Shown one piece after another: positions 43,191 through 53,101 of a DNA stretch of 64,000 nt. This DNA is from Niallia sp. XMNu-256 (GTDB lineage Bacteria; Bacillota; Bacilli; Bacillales; Cytobacillaceae): assembly GCF_036670015.1 (NCBI RefSeq), contig NZ_CP137636.1:722501-786500 (forward strand). The letters run 5' to 3'. The translations under genes and the position numbers were made by a program. The notes beneath the pieces were generated by a model. That model was not told where the DNA came from, ran no database searches, and saw only the letters and a program-made list of their open reading frames with translations. Within the stretch, counting starts at the first letter, position 1. Each line of letters begins with the position of its first letter.

Positions 43191-44102
43191 TTATTCTTCA
43201 GTATCAGGGAAGAATAAAGGCTCACCATATTCTTCTACACCAAATTCTTCAATGACCTTCAATGTCTCTTCGTTAACCATGAAATCAACAAAAGATTCAC
43301 CAGCTGCAGCGTTTACTTTATCATGCTTCTCAGGGTTTACTTGCATAACGTGGTAGATGTTTAGTAATTCGTCATCCCCTTCCACTACAATGTTAAGGTT
43401 TGCTAAGTTATCCTTTTGCGCTAACCAAGTGGCTCTATCTGTTAATACATATCCATCTTTTTCATTACCAACCTTTAATGTAGCACCCATTCCTTGTCCT
43501 ACTTGTTTATAGCTTTTGTTGTCAGTTGGAGTTAAACCAATAGCTGTCCAGATCGCTAATTCTTTCTTATGTGTACCGGAATCATCCCCACGAGAAACGA
43601 ATACGGCATTTTTATCTAAAAGCTTTTGGAATGCTTCTGTAACTTTTAGTCCTTTAACAACTGCTGGATCTGCTGTTGGTCCAACAATAACGTAGTCATT
43701 GTACATTACTTTTTTCCGATTGATGGCATCTCCGCTTGCTACGATTTCTTCCTCAGCCTGTGGAGAGTGAACAAGCAAAGCATCCGCTTCACCTTTTGTT
43801 CCCATCTCTAACGCTTGACCAGTACCAACTGCAATGGTCTTAACATTAACATCCGTTTGTTCTTCAAATATTGGAATTAATACATCCAGTAAACCACTAT
43901 CCTGGGTGCTAGTGGTCGTAGCTAGAATTAAATCTCCGGTTGCTGATGACTCATTTTTAGTTGCTTGTTTATTCGTTTCCGTTTCCTCAGTCGTTGTTCC
44001 ATCATTTTGATTTTCCTCTGTATTATTGGCACCTCCACACGCTGCTAAAAATAATAATAAAACAGTTAGAATGCTTGTTAATAGTATACGGTTCCATTTC
44101 AT
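43191..44102 (-). CDS. tupA: Tungstate-binding lipoprotein
   Basis: A 303-residue substrate-binding protein. The signal peptide ends in the lipobox LAAC (cysteine about residue 22), followed by an Asn/Glu/Thr-rich linker. The TupA pattern is clear: ATTTSTQDSGLLD (oxyanion-binding TTTS), AVGTGQALEMG, and VSRGDDSGTHKKE. It captures tungstate outside the cell for tungsten enzymes. It heads tupABC; the 220-bp region upstream shows no riboswitch I recognise. Confidence 0.93.
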   Translation of the reverse strand: MKWNRILLTSILTVLLLFLAACGGANNTEENQNDGTTTEETETNKQATKNESSATGDLILATTTSTQDSGLLDVLIPIFEEQTDVNVKTIAVGTGQALEMGTKGEADALLVHSPQAEEEIVASGDAINRKKVMYNDYVIVGPTADPAVVKGLKVTEAFQKLLDKNAVFVSRGDDSGTHKKELAIWTAIGLTPTDNKSYKQVGQGMGATLKVGNEKDGYVLTDRATWLAQKDNLANLNIVVEGDDELLNIYHVMQVNPEKHDKVNAAAGESFVDFMVNEETLKVIEEFGVEEYGEPLFFPDTEE

Positions 44103-44323
44103 AATGGTGCTCTCTCTCCCTTATCTATGTATTATTGATGTTCATAGATGACTTTTCCAAAATCAATCATAATAAAGTTAATTATAACCATTTATTCGGA
44201 CAATGTTGTGATTTTAGTTATATATCAATATAATAAAGTATTGTATATCCTATTTTTATCGACAATATTCGACGTTCGTGTTGTATTAGAGAAATTTTAC
44301 AACTAGATCGAGAGGGACGGAAC

Positions 44324-45496
44324 ATGACGACAAATAATCAATCTCAAACACGACTGGATTTTAGCTTGGTTCTTATTTTAATGTTGTTATGTCTTGCTAG
44401 TTGTATTGCAATTTACAGTGCGCAAACAACAGGGCAATATAATGAAAATTTCTTAGTAAAGCAAATTATTTGGTATATAGCAGGAACAATCATTATCGCT
44501 TCTGTCATTACGCTTGATTCGGAACAGCTCACCAAAATAAGTTGGTATTTGTATGGGATTGGTCTTGTTTTATTAGCGTTTTTGATTGTTGCACCCAATA
44601 GTATTGCACCTGTTATCAATGGAGCTAAAAGTTGGTATAAGGTTCCGGGATTAGGATCATTACAGCCATCCGAGTTTTTTAAAGTGTTTTTGATTTTAGC
44701 CCTTTCAAGGGTGATTGTTGAACATCATCATAAATACTTAATCAAAACAATTGAAACCGATTTATGGTTGTTAATTAAATTAGGGATTGTTACAATGGTG
44801 CCCATCTTATTAGTCATGCAGCAGCCTGATTTAGGAACATCTCTTGTCATGATTGCAATTATGCTCGGAATGGTTTTTATTTCAGGAATATCCTGGAAGA
44901 TTTTAACAACCATTTTTGGAACTGCGCTTGTCCTTATAGGAACGATTTTTTATTTTATTCTTTGGCAGCCCGATGTGTTAGAGAAATATTTAGGGGTTAA
45001 GGAATATCAATTTGCTCGGATCTACTCTTGGATTGACCCGTATAATTATCAAGATTCGTCTGGATACCAACTGACACGATCATTACTAGCAATTGGTTCA
45101 GGCGAAACGTCTGGAAAAGGGTTTGGCACAAGGGAAGTTTATTTACCTGAAAGTCATTCAGACTTTATTTTCAGTGTTGTTGGAGAGGAATTCGGATTTA
45201 TTGGTGCTAGTATTTTAATAAGTTTGTTTTTCATGCTCATTTATCACATAACGAAAGTGGGCATGGAAACAAAAAATAACTTTTATACATATATCTGTGT
45301 AGGAGTTATTAGTATGATCACTTTCCACGTTTTTGAAAATATTGGAATGACAATCGGGTTGTTGCCGATTACGGGGATCCCACTTCCTTTCATTAGTTAT
45401 GGGGGAAGTTCATTAATGGGGAATATGCTAGCAATCGGGCTAATCTTTTCTATTCGTTATCACCAGAAACGGTATATGTTTGCTAAAGATGATTAA
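44324..45496 (+). CDS. FtsW/RodA/SpoVE-family glycosyltransferase
   Basis: A 390-residue SEDS protein with about ten membrane helices, which polymerises peptidoglycan from lipid II. The signatures are KVPGLGSLQPSEFFKVFLIL, QQPDLGTSLV with the catalytic Asp, and GIPLPFISYGGSSL near the end. The length and lone position resemble the RodA-like Bacillus paralogues (YlaO/YwcF type) rather than the division FtsW in its dcw cluster. Which of these it is cannot be decided. GAGGGACGG lies before the ATG. Confidence 0.88.
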   Translation: MTTNNQSQTRLDFSLVLILMLLCLASCIAIYSAQTTGQYNENFLVKQIIWYIAGTIIIASVITLDSEQLTKISWYLYGIGLVLLAFLIVAPNSIAPVINGAKSWYKVPGLGSLQPSEFFKVFLILALSRVIVEHHHKYLIKTIETDLWLLIKLGIVTMVPILLVMQQPDLGTSLVMIAIMLGMVFISGISWKILTTIFGTALVLIGTIFYFILWQPDVLEKYLGVKEYQFARIYSWIDPYNYQDSSGYQLTRSLLAIGSGETSGKGFGTREVYLPESHSDFIFSVVGEEFGFIGASILISLFFMLIYHITKVGMETKNNFYTYICVGVISMITFHVFENIGMTIGLLPITGIPLPFISYGGSSLMGNMLAIGLIFSIRYHQKRYMFAKDD

Positions 45497-45498
45497 AA

Positions 45499-45535
45499 AA
45501 AGCCGCTTTCTTGTTGGAAAGCGGCTTTTTTTCTT
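45499..45535. terminator. Bidirectional terminator after the SEDS gene
   Basis: AAAGCCGCTTTC pairs with GAAAGCGGCTTT around TTGTTG, flanked by A and T runs. It also faces the coat genes from the minus strand. Confidence 0.85.
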
Positions 45536-45591
45536 GCAATAAGTGAGATTACATCGTTTGTTCGCCAAGTAAGTAGCTTAACAATTAACAA

Positions 45592-45966
45592 CTATTGGAT
45601 ATTTTGTCCACCATATGGGAATTGAGTCGTTGTATAGTTGTAGAATTGTTTATGTTTTTGTTGTAGTGTTTGTTGATCTTCTGGTTCTAACTTGTACCAG
45701 CCTTTTTGGAACATGAGATTATAGAGATGTCTTTGCTGATTTTGAGTTTCAGTATAGATTTGTAATAGGTCTTGATATAATGCCTCATGGCTTGCTTCAT
45801 TTAAAAAAGTATCATATCCATTTGTCATATATTTTTCAGTTGTTAATAAATCATTTAATAAATCACGGTCATTCATTTGTGGTGTTTTATTCAATTGTTG
45901 TGTTTTTGGATTTGCGATTGTTTGACTTTGGTTGATTTGATTTTGATTTTGATTCAAGATTAACAC
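45592..45966 (-). CDS. CotF-family spore coat protein
   Basis: A 124-residue, Gln/Asn-rich protein whose central part DRDLLNDLLTTEKYMTNGYD and the segment LLQIYTETQNQQRHLYNLM match the ferritin-like CotF family of spore coat proteins. A short low-complexity N-terminus precedes it. It lies 14 bp after the gene at 45981 and forms one operon with it and the small gene at 46293, probably expressed in the mother cell (inference). Confidence 0.85.
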   Translation of the reverse strand: MLILNQNQNQINQSQTIANPKTQQLNKTPQMNDRDLLNDLLTTEKYMTNGYDTFLNEASHEALYQDLLQIYTETQNQQRHLYNLMFQKGWYKLEPEDQQTLQQKHKQFYNYTTTQFPYGGQNIQ

Positions 45967-45980
45967 CTCCGTATATTGAA

Positions 45981-46280
45981 TTACATTGTTGTCACATTAG
46001 GGCTTTTATATTGACCTTGTGATTCGGTTTGGTTTTGTGTATTTAAATGGTTAAGTATACGTTCATAATGACGTTGGTGCATTTGGCCGCAACGTTCCAT
46101 TTCGGTTTTAAGTTCAGGATTTTGGCAATTTTGTGCATAAAAGTGAGCTTTTTTCATAGCAAGCAAATTCCAAGAAAGCATGTCCGAAATGTAGAGAGAA
46201 TCTTTTGTAGTGATCACATCAGGTGGTTGCTGATAAATGATTTGTTGATTTTGGTTATTCATATTTTGTTGTTGTTGCAT
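45981..46280 (-). CDS. CotF-like spore coat-associated protein
   Basis: A 99-residue protein with a Gln/Asn-rich start, then ISDMLSWNLLAMKKAHFYAQ and EMERCGQMHQRHYERILNHL. This is the helical pair seen in short CotF relatives. It is paired with the full CotF-family gene downstream. Function in the coat is inferred from family and neighbour. Confidence 0.75.
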   Translation of the reverse strand: MQQQQNMNNQNQQIIYQQPPDVITTKDSLYISDMLSWNLLAMKKAHFYAQNCQNPELKTEMERCGQMHQRHYERILNHLNTQNQTESQGQYKSPNVTTM

Positions 46281-46292
46281 GGTTTGACCCCC

Positions 46293-46424
46293 TTATTTTT
46301 TATATTGATTGTTTTGACTGTTTACTTTTCCACCGCCATCTTCTTCAACGGTTGGACCAGCGTTCCCTTTAACGCTTGCCGCACTAACCCCAGCCTTTGA
46401 AGGATTCTTTTTGCCCTTTGCCAC
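46293..46424 (-). CDS. Small lysine-rich protein, 43 residues, in the coat operon
   Basis: Starts with GTG at 46424 behind a strong GGAGGTGA. The product begins MAKGKKNPSKAGVSAAS and ends in KVNSQNNQYKK, a small, basic, Gly/Ala/Asn-rich protein of the kind found among minor spore proteins. I recognise no family. It ends 13 bp before the coat gene at 45981-46280, so it should be first in that operon. Confidence 0.65.
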   Translation of the reverse strand: MAKGKKNPSKAGVSAASVKGNAGPTVEEDGGGKVNSQNNQYKK

Positions 46425-46649
46425 TTACAATCACCTCCAATATTAGTTTGTCCAGAACTGAAAAAAACATTGATTATCTATTTAATTTGATCGCAGTAAA
46501 TGGAATGATTAGAAAAATCCCCAATATATTTGATATGAAGAGGAAAATTAACCTTCAAAACTGGGTCAATTTGAGGTCCAAAGATAATTGCACCAGAATC
46601 AACTGGAATTGCAACTATTATTAATTTTTGGAAAAAGGAGGAACTTTCA

Positions 46650-49034
46650 TTGATCCAACCTATCCGAAAGGCAGCCGTTCTAGGCTCGGGTGTTATGGGG
46701 TCAGGAATTGCAGCGCATTTAGCAAATGTAGGAATTCAAACTTTACTTCTAGATATCGCTCCAACAAATTTGACAGACGCAGAAATTGAAAAAGGTCTGA
46801 CCCTCCAGGATAAAACCGTTCGAAATCGTTTTAGTGAATCAGCCCTCCAAAAGTTGCTAAAGCAGAAACCCGCACCATTAACAACTCCAAAAAATCTCAC
46901 TCTCATCCAAGCAGGGAATTTAGTTGATGATATTTCAAAATTAAAAGAGGTTGATTGGATTATTGAAGTAGTAGTTGAAAATTTAGAGGTAAAAAAACAA
47001 GTACTAGAAAAAGTCGATCAATATCGTAAAGAAGGTAGTATCGTTAGTTCAAATACATCGGGAATATCTATTGAGGCCATGGCAGCCGATCGCTCCAATG
47101 ATTTTCAAAAACATTTTCTAGGAACTCATTTTTTTAATCCCCCTCGATATTTAAAATTACTTGAAGTCATTCCAACAAAAAGAACAGACCTAGAAGTGAT
47201 CGAATACATGAAGAGATTTGCAGAGGATGTGCTAGGAAAAGGGGTAGTCATTGCGAAAGATACTCCTAACTTTATTGCAAATAGAATTGGAACATATGGA
47301 CTTCTTGTAGCGGCTAACGAAATGCAAGCAGCTGGCGTAAGCGTTGGTGAAATCGACTCTGTGACAGGTCCTTTAATTGGACGACCAAAAAGTGCCACCT
47401 TTAGAACTTTAGATGTTGTGGGCCTTGATACATTTGCGTTTGTTGCTGAAAATGTTGCCAGAAAAACAAAAGGTAAAGAGAAACAGGTCTTTGATATTCC
47501 ACCTTTTATGAAAAAAATGATTGAAAATGGTTGGTTAGGTAGTAAGTCAAAACAAGGATTTTACTTAAAAAAGGGCAATGAAATCCTTGAAATAGATCCT
47601 CGAACCTTAACTTATCAACCGAGAAAAAAGTTAAGATCTTCCTCTATCGACATGGTGAAAAGTGAAAAAAACCTCTCAAAAAAAATAAAATTGCTCATAT
47701 ATGCTAATGATCATGCAGGAAAGTTGTTATGGAATCTACTAACGCCTGTTTTAGTATATTCAGCGCAATTACTAGGTGAAATTTCTGACGATATTGTTTC
47801 GATTGACAGGGCAATGAAGTGGGGGTTTGGTTGGCAGCAAGGCCCCTTTGAAATATGGGATGCAATCGGGCTGGAAGAATCTTTGCAAAAGCTGGAAGAG
47901 TCAAATGTAGAAATTCCAGCGTGGTTAAAAGAAATGCTGACTTCTGGTTTTCGCACTTTTTATAAAGAAGAAAATGGCCAGCACTATTACTACCATCAAG
48001 GAGAGTATGTATGGCTTAAGGAAAACCCTAAAATTCTTAACTTAGCAAAAATCAAGTCACAAAAAGGCACAATTAAAAAAAATAGTGGTGCAAGTTTAAT
48101 TGATATTGGGGATGGAGTAGCTTTATTGGAATTCCACTCGACCAACAACGCAATTGGATTAGATATTTTACAAATGATTAGTAGGTCTGTTGATGAAGTT
48201 GAGAAGAATTTTAAGGGGCTTGTCATTGGCAATCAAGGAAAAAACTTTTGTGTTGGAGCGAACCTCTTCATGATGCTGATGGAAGCTGAAGATGGAGAAA
48301 CTTATGAACTGGATTTCATCATTCGAACGTTCCAAGAGACGATGATGAAAATAAAATATAGCTCTAAACCAGTAGTGGTTGCACCGTTTGGTATGACGGT
48401 TGGTGGAGGGGCAGAAGTCTGTTTGCCTGCCGCCCATATTCAAGCATCGATCGAAACATATATGGGTTTAGTTGAAACGGGTGTTGGATTGATTCCAGGT
48501 GGAGGAGGAAATAAAGAGCTCTATATTCGTCATTTAAAAGCGATACCTATTGGCTATGAAACCGATCTGCAAAAGGTAGCCAATAAGGTGTTCGAGCTTA
48601 TTGCTCTTGCAAAGGTTTCCACTTCCGGTGTGGAAGCGCAGGAAAATCATTACCTTTACTTGTCTGATGCTGTTAGTGTAAACCCAGATCATTTACTTTA
48701 CGATGCGAAACAGGCTGTACTAAGACTCTATCAAAAAGGCTATCATCCTCCAACGAGAGAACTGATTCCTGTTGTAGGGGAAACCGGTTATGCAACCCTT
48801 TTGCTTGCCGCAAAATCAATGAAGGATTCGGGTTATATTTCAGATTATGATTATACAATTGCTAAAAAGCTTGCATTTGTGATAGCGGGGGGATCTCTAC
48901 CGTTTGGAACGAAGGTAGATGAACAATACTTGTTAAATTTAGAAAGAGAGGCGTTTTTAAGTTTAGTTACCGAACCAAAAACACTTGAACGGATGAGACA
49001 TATGCTTTTAAAAGGAAAGCCGCTGCGTAATTAA
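46650..49034 (+). CDS. fadN: 3-hydroxyacyl-CoA dehydrogenase / enoyl-CoA hydratase
   Basis: A bifunctional beta-oxidation enzyme of 794 residues. The N-terminal NAD-binding GSGVMGSGIAAHLANVG (residues 10-27), the dehydrogenase body to about 480, then the C-terminal crotonase domain (GMTVGGGAEVCL as oxyanion hole). This order, dehydrogenase first, is the Bacillus FadN type. It starts at TTG 46650 behind AAGGAGG. It heads fadNAE. The upstream region gave no convincing FadR box. Confidence 0.93.
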   Translation: MIQPIRKAAVLGSGVMGSGIAAHLANVGIQTLLLDIAPTNLTDAEIEKGLTLQDKTVRNRFSESALQKLLKQKPAPLTTPKNLTLIQAGNLVDDISKLKEVDWIIEVVVENLEVKKQVLEKVDQYRKEGSIVSSNTSGISIEAMAADRSNDFQKHFLGTHFFNPPRYLKLLEVIPTKRTDLEVIEYMKRFAEDVLGKGVVIAKDTPNFIANRIGTYGLLVAANEMQAAGVSVGEIDSVTGPLIGRPKSATFRTLDVVGLDTFAFVAENVARKTKGKEKQVFDIPPFMKKMIENGWLGSKSKQGFYLKKGNEILEIDPRTLTYQPRKKLRSSSIDMVKSEKNLSKKIKLLIYANDHAGKLLWNLLTPVLVYSAQLLGEISDDIVSIDRAMKWGFGWQQGPFEIWDAIGLEESLQKLEESNVEIPAWLKEMLTSGFRTFYKEENGQHYYYHQGEYVWLKENPKILNLAKIKSQKGTIKKNSGASLIDIGDGVALLEFHSTNNAIGLDILQMISRSVDEVEKNFKGLVIGNQGKNFCVGANLFMMLMEAEDGETYELDFIIRTFQETMMKIKYSSKPVVVAPFGMTVGGGAEVCLPAAHIQASIETYMGLVETGVGLIPGGGGNKELYIRHLKAIPIGYETDLQKVANKVFELIALAKVSTSGVEAQENHYLYLSDAVSVNPDHLLYDAKQAVLRLYQKGYHPPTRELIPVVGETGYATLLLAAKSMKDSGYISDYDYTIAKKLAFVIAGGSLPFGTKVDEQYLLNLEREAFLSLVTEPKTLERMRHMLLKGKPLRN

Positions 49035-49077
49035 ATATATGCAAAAATTCACGGGAATAGGGAAGGGGGTTCAATAG

Positions 49078-50253
49078 ATGAAAGAAGCCGTCATTGTTTC
49101 GGGGGCACGAACTCCAGTTGGCAAAGCCAAAAAAGGAACCTTGAAGGATGTAAGACCGGATGATTTAGGGGCACTTGTTGTAAAGGAAGCCATTAAGCGG
49201 GCTGGAAATTATGATGGAAATATCGACGATTTAATCATCGGTTGTGCAATGCCAGAAGCGGAACAAGGGATGAATATGGCCCGCAACATTGGAGCTCTAG
49301 CAGGGCTTCCCTATGCGGTTCCGGCAATAACGATCAATCGCTATTGTTCTTCAGGACTTCAAACGATTGCCTATGGGGCAGAAAAAATTATGTTGGGTGC
49401 TGCCGATACGATTATTGCTGGTGGTGCTGAATCAATGAGCCTTGTCCCTATGATGGGTCATGTTGTGCGTCCTAATCTTAAGTTGGCGGAACATGCTCCT
49501 CAATATTATATGAGTATGGGTCATACTGCTGAGGAAGTGGCTAAAAAATTTGAGATATCAAGAGAAGAACAGGATGACTTTGCGGTGTTAAGTCATCAAA
49601 AAGCAGCTGTTGCAATAAATAAAGGAATTTTTAATGAGGAAATCGTACCGGTTGATGTAAAAAATACATTTGTAGATCATAACCATCAGCAAGTCGAAAA
49701 GATTACTAAATTTAGTAAAGATGAAGGAGTACGGCCAGATGCAAGTAGGGAAAGTTTAGCTTCATTAAAACCTGCATTTTCAGTAAAAGGAACGGTAACT
49801 GCGGGAAATGCCTCGCAGATGAGTGACGGAGCTGCAGCTGTGATGATAATGGAAAAGGAAAAGGCTAGGTCCCTTGGTTTAAAACCATTGGCAAAGTTCA
49901 GGTCGTTTGCAGTAAGTGGAGTCCCTCCTGAAATTATGGGGATTGGTCCAGTTGCAGCGGTCCCCAGGGCACTAGAGTTAGCCCGTTTGCAATTATCGGA
50001 TATTGGTTTGATTGAATTAAATGAGGCTTTTGCCTCGCAGGCTTTAGCTGTTATAAAAGAGCTTCAATTAGATGAAGAAAGAGTAAATGTAAATGGAGGG
50101 GCGATCGCGCTAGGTCATCCACTTGGTTGTACAGGAACTAAATTAACGTTATCCCTTATCCATGAGATGCATCGTCGTCAAATTCAATTTGGAATCGTGA
50201 CGATGTGTATTGGAGGTGGAATGGGAGCGGCTGGTATTTTCGAGCTAATTTAA
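49078..50253 (+). CDS. fadA: acetyl-CoA acyltransferase (3-ketoacyl-CoA thiolase)
   Basis: Cleaves 3-ketoacyl-CoA with CoA to shorten the chain by two carbons. The 391-residue thiolase has the acyl-accepting cysteine C90 in [10 protein letters not shown], the His in GHPLGCTG and the second Cys in [16 protein letters not shown] precedes the ATG. It is 43 bp after fadN. Confidence 0.94.
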   Translation: MKEAVIVSGARTPVGKAKKGTLKDVRPDDLGALVVKEAIKRAGNYDGNIDDLIIGCAMPEAEQGMNMARNIGALAGLPYAVPAITINRYCSSGLQTIAYGAEKIMLGAADTIIAGGAESMSLVPMMGHVVRPNLKLAEHAPQYYMSMGHTAEEVAKKFEISREEQDDFAVLSHQKAAVAINKGIFNEEIVPVDVKNTFVDHNHQQVEKITKFSKDEGVRPDASRESLASLKPAFSVKGTVTAGNASQMSDGAAAVMIMEKEKARSLGLKPLAKFRSFAVSGVPPEIMGIGPVAAVPRALELARLQLSDIGLIELNEAFASQALAVIKELQLDEERVNVNGGAIALGHPLGCTGTKLTLSLIHEMHRRQIQFGIVTMCIGGGMGAAGIFELI

Positions 50254-50308
50254 GGTGAATCTTTGATGAACTGTACTAAAAGATGTGGAAATAAAGGGGG
50301 AATATACA

Positions 50309-52093
50309 GTGGTTAGTGGGTCTGATTCATTGGTTAAAGGTGGCAGTTTTTTAATCAATGATATATCTTGTGAGCAAGTGGTGACACCAGAGGATTTTAC
50401 TGATGAACAGAAAATGATTGCGAAAACAACGGAAGAGTTTGTTATTCATAAGGTCTTACCACATGTAGAACGATTAGAGAACCATGACTTTGATCTATCA
50501 GTTAAACTTCTAAAAGAAGCAGGCGAATTAGGTTTACTAAGTGCAGATGTTCAGGAGGAATATGGCGGTCTGGAACTAGACAAAATTAGTTCAGCTCTTA
50601 TAACAGAAAAAATGGCTAGAGCAGGTGGATTTTCACTTTCCTATGGTGCCCATGTAGGGATTGGATCGTTGCCTATCGTGCTTTTCGGAAATGAAAACCA
50701 AAGGCAAAAGTATTTGCCCCAATTGGCTACAGGTGAAAAAATTGCGGCTTACGCACTAACAGAGCCGAGTTCAGGTTCTGATGCGCTTGCAGCGAAAACA
50801 ACCGCTAAACTTAATCAAGAAGAAACACACTATATTTTAAATGGCGAAAAGCAATGGATTACTAACTCGGCTTTTGCCGATGTTTTTATCGTGTATGCGA
50901 AAATTGATGGTGAACATTTTTCTGCTTTTATTGTTGAACGAGAATTCCCTGGTGTATCGACTGGGCCAGAAGAAAAGAAAATGGGCATCAAAAGTTCATC
51001 AACGAGGACGTTAATTTTACAAGATGCCCTCATCCCAAAGGATAATCTACTCGGGGAAATTGGGAAAGGTCATGTCATTGCTTTTAACATATTGAATATA
51101 GGCCGTTATAAATTGGGGGTTGGAGCAGTTGGGGCCTCCAAACGAGCTCTAGATGTAACCATTCAATATACAAACCAGCGTCAGCAGTTTAAGACGCCGG
51201 TTTCAGAGTTCCCATTATCAAAGGAAAAGCTTGCAACAATGGCAGCATTTGTTTACGCTGCAGAAAGTTCAGTGTATCGAACAGTTGGACTTTATGAAGA
51301 TCGATTGGGTAGACTGTCCCGACAAGAATTAAAAGATGGCCATTCAATTGCTAAAGCAATTTCTGAGTACGCCATTGAATGCTCCCTAAATAAAGTTTTT
51401 GCAACAGAAGCACTTGATTATATTGCTGATGAAGGTGTTCAGCTCCATGGCGGTTATGGGTTTATGTCCGAATATGAAATTGAGAGAATTTACCGGGACT
51501 CACGAATTAATCGGATTTTTGAAGGAACAAATGAAATAAACCGCTTATTAGTACCGGCTACCTTTTTGCGAAAAGCGCTAAAAGGGGAGTTGCCATTACT
51601 TGAAAAAGCGCAAAAGCTCCAAAGCGAACTAATGATGCTCGTTCCAGAAACACCAGGAGATGAGCCATTGGCCCAAGAAAAATATTTAGTCAAAAATGGC
51701 AAAAAGATAAGTCTTTTAATATTAGGGCTGGCCGCTCAGAAATATGGGAAAGCATTAGAGAGCGAGCAAGAGATTCTCGTTAATATTGCCGATATCATTT
51801 CAAATGTTTATGCGATGGAATCCGTTGTATTACGAACCGAAAAAGCGATTGGAAGAGTTGGAGCTGAAAAAACGAAGCAAAAGTTATTATATACCCAAAT
51901 CTTCTGTCAAGAAGCATTTCAAAGAATTGAACAGGATGCTAAAGAAACATTGATTGGGGTTGAGCAAGGAGATTCATTAAGAATGATGCTTTCTGCTCTT
52001 CGAAAGTTTACTAGGTTTAATCCAAGAAATATCATCACATTAAAAAGAGATGCGGCAAGAGGATTAATTGATTCTGAACGCTATATAAACTAA
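50309..52093 (+). CDS. fadE: acyl-CoA dehydrogenase
   Basis: A flavoprotein that makes the first double bond in fatty acyl-CoA. The 594-residue protein has the ACAD domains to about 400 (ALTEPSSGSDA and WITNSAFADVF for FAD binding, GGYGFMSEYEIERIYRDSRI) and a C-terminal extension like very-long-chain types. This is the same length as B. subtilis FadE. GTG 50309 follows AAGGGGG; an in-frame GTG at 50285 has no such site. It is last in fadNAE, with a terminator at 52106. Confidence 0.92.
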   Translation: MVSGSDSLVKGGSFLINDISCEQVVTPEDFTDEQKMIAKTTEEFVIHKVLPHVERLENHDFDLSVKLLKEAGELGLLSADVQEEYGGLELDKISSALITEKMARAGGFSLSYGAHVGIGSLPIVLFGNENQRQKYLPQLATGEKIAAYALTEPSSGSDALAAKTTAKLNQEETHYILNGEKQWITNSAFADVFIVYAKIDGEHFSAFIVEREFPGVSTGPEEKKMGIKSSSTRTLILQDALIPKDNLLGEIGKGHVIAFNILNIGRYKLGVGAVGASKRALDVTIQYTNQRQQFKTPVSEFPLSKEKLATMAAFVYAAESSVYRTVGLYEDRLGRLSRQELKDGHSIAKAISEYAIECSLNKVFATEALDYIADEGVQLHGGYGFMSEYEIERIYRDSRINRIFEGTNEINRLLVPATFLRKALKGELPLLEKAQKLQSELMMLVPETPGDEPLAQEKYLVKNGKKISLLILGLAAQKYGKALESEQEILVNIADIISNVYAMESVVLRTEKAIGRVGAEKTKQKLLYTQIFCQEAFQRIEQDAKETLIGVEQGDSLRMMLSALRKFTRFNPRNIITLKRDAARGLIDSERYIN

Positions 52094-52105
52094 TTCTCTC
52101 TAACA

Positions 52106-52141
52106 GGCTGGCTTACTAAATAGAAAGTCAGCCGTTTTTTT
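52106..52141 (+). terminator. Terminator after fadNAE
   Basis: GGCTG...CAGCC stem with inner pairing (52106-52133), followed by seven T. Confidence 0.75.
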
Positions 52142-52243
52142 GAGGTGAAATATATAAGAAGAATCGATATACTAGTTTCGAATCGATTAACCTTATGTTA
52201 AAATAACTTTAGGAATGGATAAGCTATTAAATGAGGTGATGGA

Positions 52244-52600
52244 TTGGCACTTAAGTTTTATTGGTATCCTAAATGTGGTACATGTCGTAAAGCAAAAAAG
52301 TGGCTTGATGAGCATGAAATGCCCTATGAAGAAATACATATTGTTGAAACACCTCCAACACGTAATGAATTGGAGGCAATGTACAAAGCGAGCGGTTTAG
52401 AAATTAAGAAGTTTTTTAATACCAGTGGTCAAAAATATCGTGAAATGGGATTAAAAGACCGGGTAAAGGAAGCAACAGAAGATGAACTGCTCGACATTCT
52501 CTCTTCCGATGGAATGTTAATCAAGCGACCAATTGTTACAAATGGTGAAAAGGTCACCGTTGGATTTAAGGAAGAAGATTTTACAAATACTTGGCGTTAA
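52244..52600 (+). CDS. yusI: ArsC/Spx-family protein (YusI-like)
   Basis: A 118-residue thioredoxin-fold protein of the ArsC/Spx/MgsR group with the redox pair in YPKCGTCRKAKKW near residue 8-11. It contains the family block EIHIVETPPTRNELE and RPIVTNG near the end. YusI has no established function and is not a proven arsenate reductase. TTG 52244 follows GAGGTGAT. The place between fadE and gcvH is the same as in B. subtilis. Confidence 0.88.
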   Translation: MALKFYWYPKCGTCRKAKKWLDEHEMPYEEIHIVETPPTRNELEAMYKASGLEIKKFFNTSGQKYREMGLKDRVKEATEDELLDILSSDGMLIKRPIVTNGEKVTVGFKEEDFTNTWR

Positions 52601-52643
52601 GTTTATTTTAAACTTATACATATAAATTTTTGGAGGGAATTAC

Positions 52644-53024
52644 ATGAATACACCAAAAGAATTACGTTATTCTAAAGATCATGAGTGGATAAAAGTAGAA
52701 GGAAATAAAGTACGAGTGGGCATTACTGATTTTGCTCAATCTGAACTTGGTGATATCGTATTTGTTGAGTTGCCAGAGGTTGACGATGAAATTACTGCAG
52801 ATGAATCATTTGGAAGTGTTGAATCAGTAAAAACAGTTTCCGAATTATATGCACCAATCAGTGGTAAAGTTGTTGCGGTTAATGAAAACCTTGATGATGA
52901 TCCACAATTTGTGAATGAGTCACCATATGAGAATGGTTGGATTATTGAAGTGGAAGTAACTGATACTGCACAACTTGAACAGTTAATGACCGCTGAACAA
53001 TATGAAGAAATGGTGAGCAAATAA
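52644..53024 (+). CDS. gcvH: glycine cleavage system H protein
   Basis: A lipoyl carrier protein of 126 residues, which shuttles the aminomethyl group in glycine cleavage and, in Bacillus, also serves as lipoate relay. The lipoylated lysine is K63 in [18 protein letters not shown] precedes the ATG. It stands apart from gcvT/gcvP, as usual in this group. Confidence 0.95.
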   Translation: MNTPKELRYSKDHEWIKVEGNKVRVGITDFAQSELGDIVFVELPEVDDEITADESFGSVESVKTVSELYAPISGKVVAVNENLDDDPQFVNESPYENGWIIEVEVTDTAQLEQLMTAEQYEEMVSK

Positions 53025-53041
53025 GCATTAATCATGATAGT

Positions 53042-53067
53042 AGAAAGCGCCCACTCTGGCGCTTTCT
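53042..53067 (+). terminator. Hairpin after gcvH
   Basis: AGAAAGCGCC pairs with GGCGCTTTCT around a 6-base loop. It lacks a T-run, so it may be an mRNA end stabiliser or a weak terminator. Confidence 0.6.
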
Positions 53068-53101
53068 GTATTTGGAACTGTGTTTAAACAAGGGAGAAAA
53101 A

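Noticed and set aside
46440-46649. FadR operator upstream of fadN
   Set aside because: Only a half-like GGAATGATTAG was found, without the second half of the dyad.
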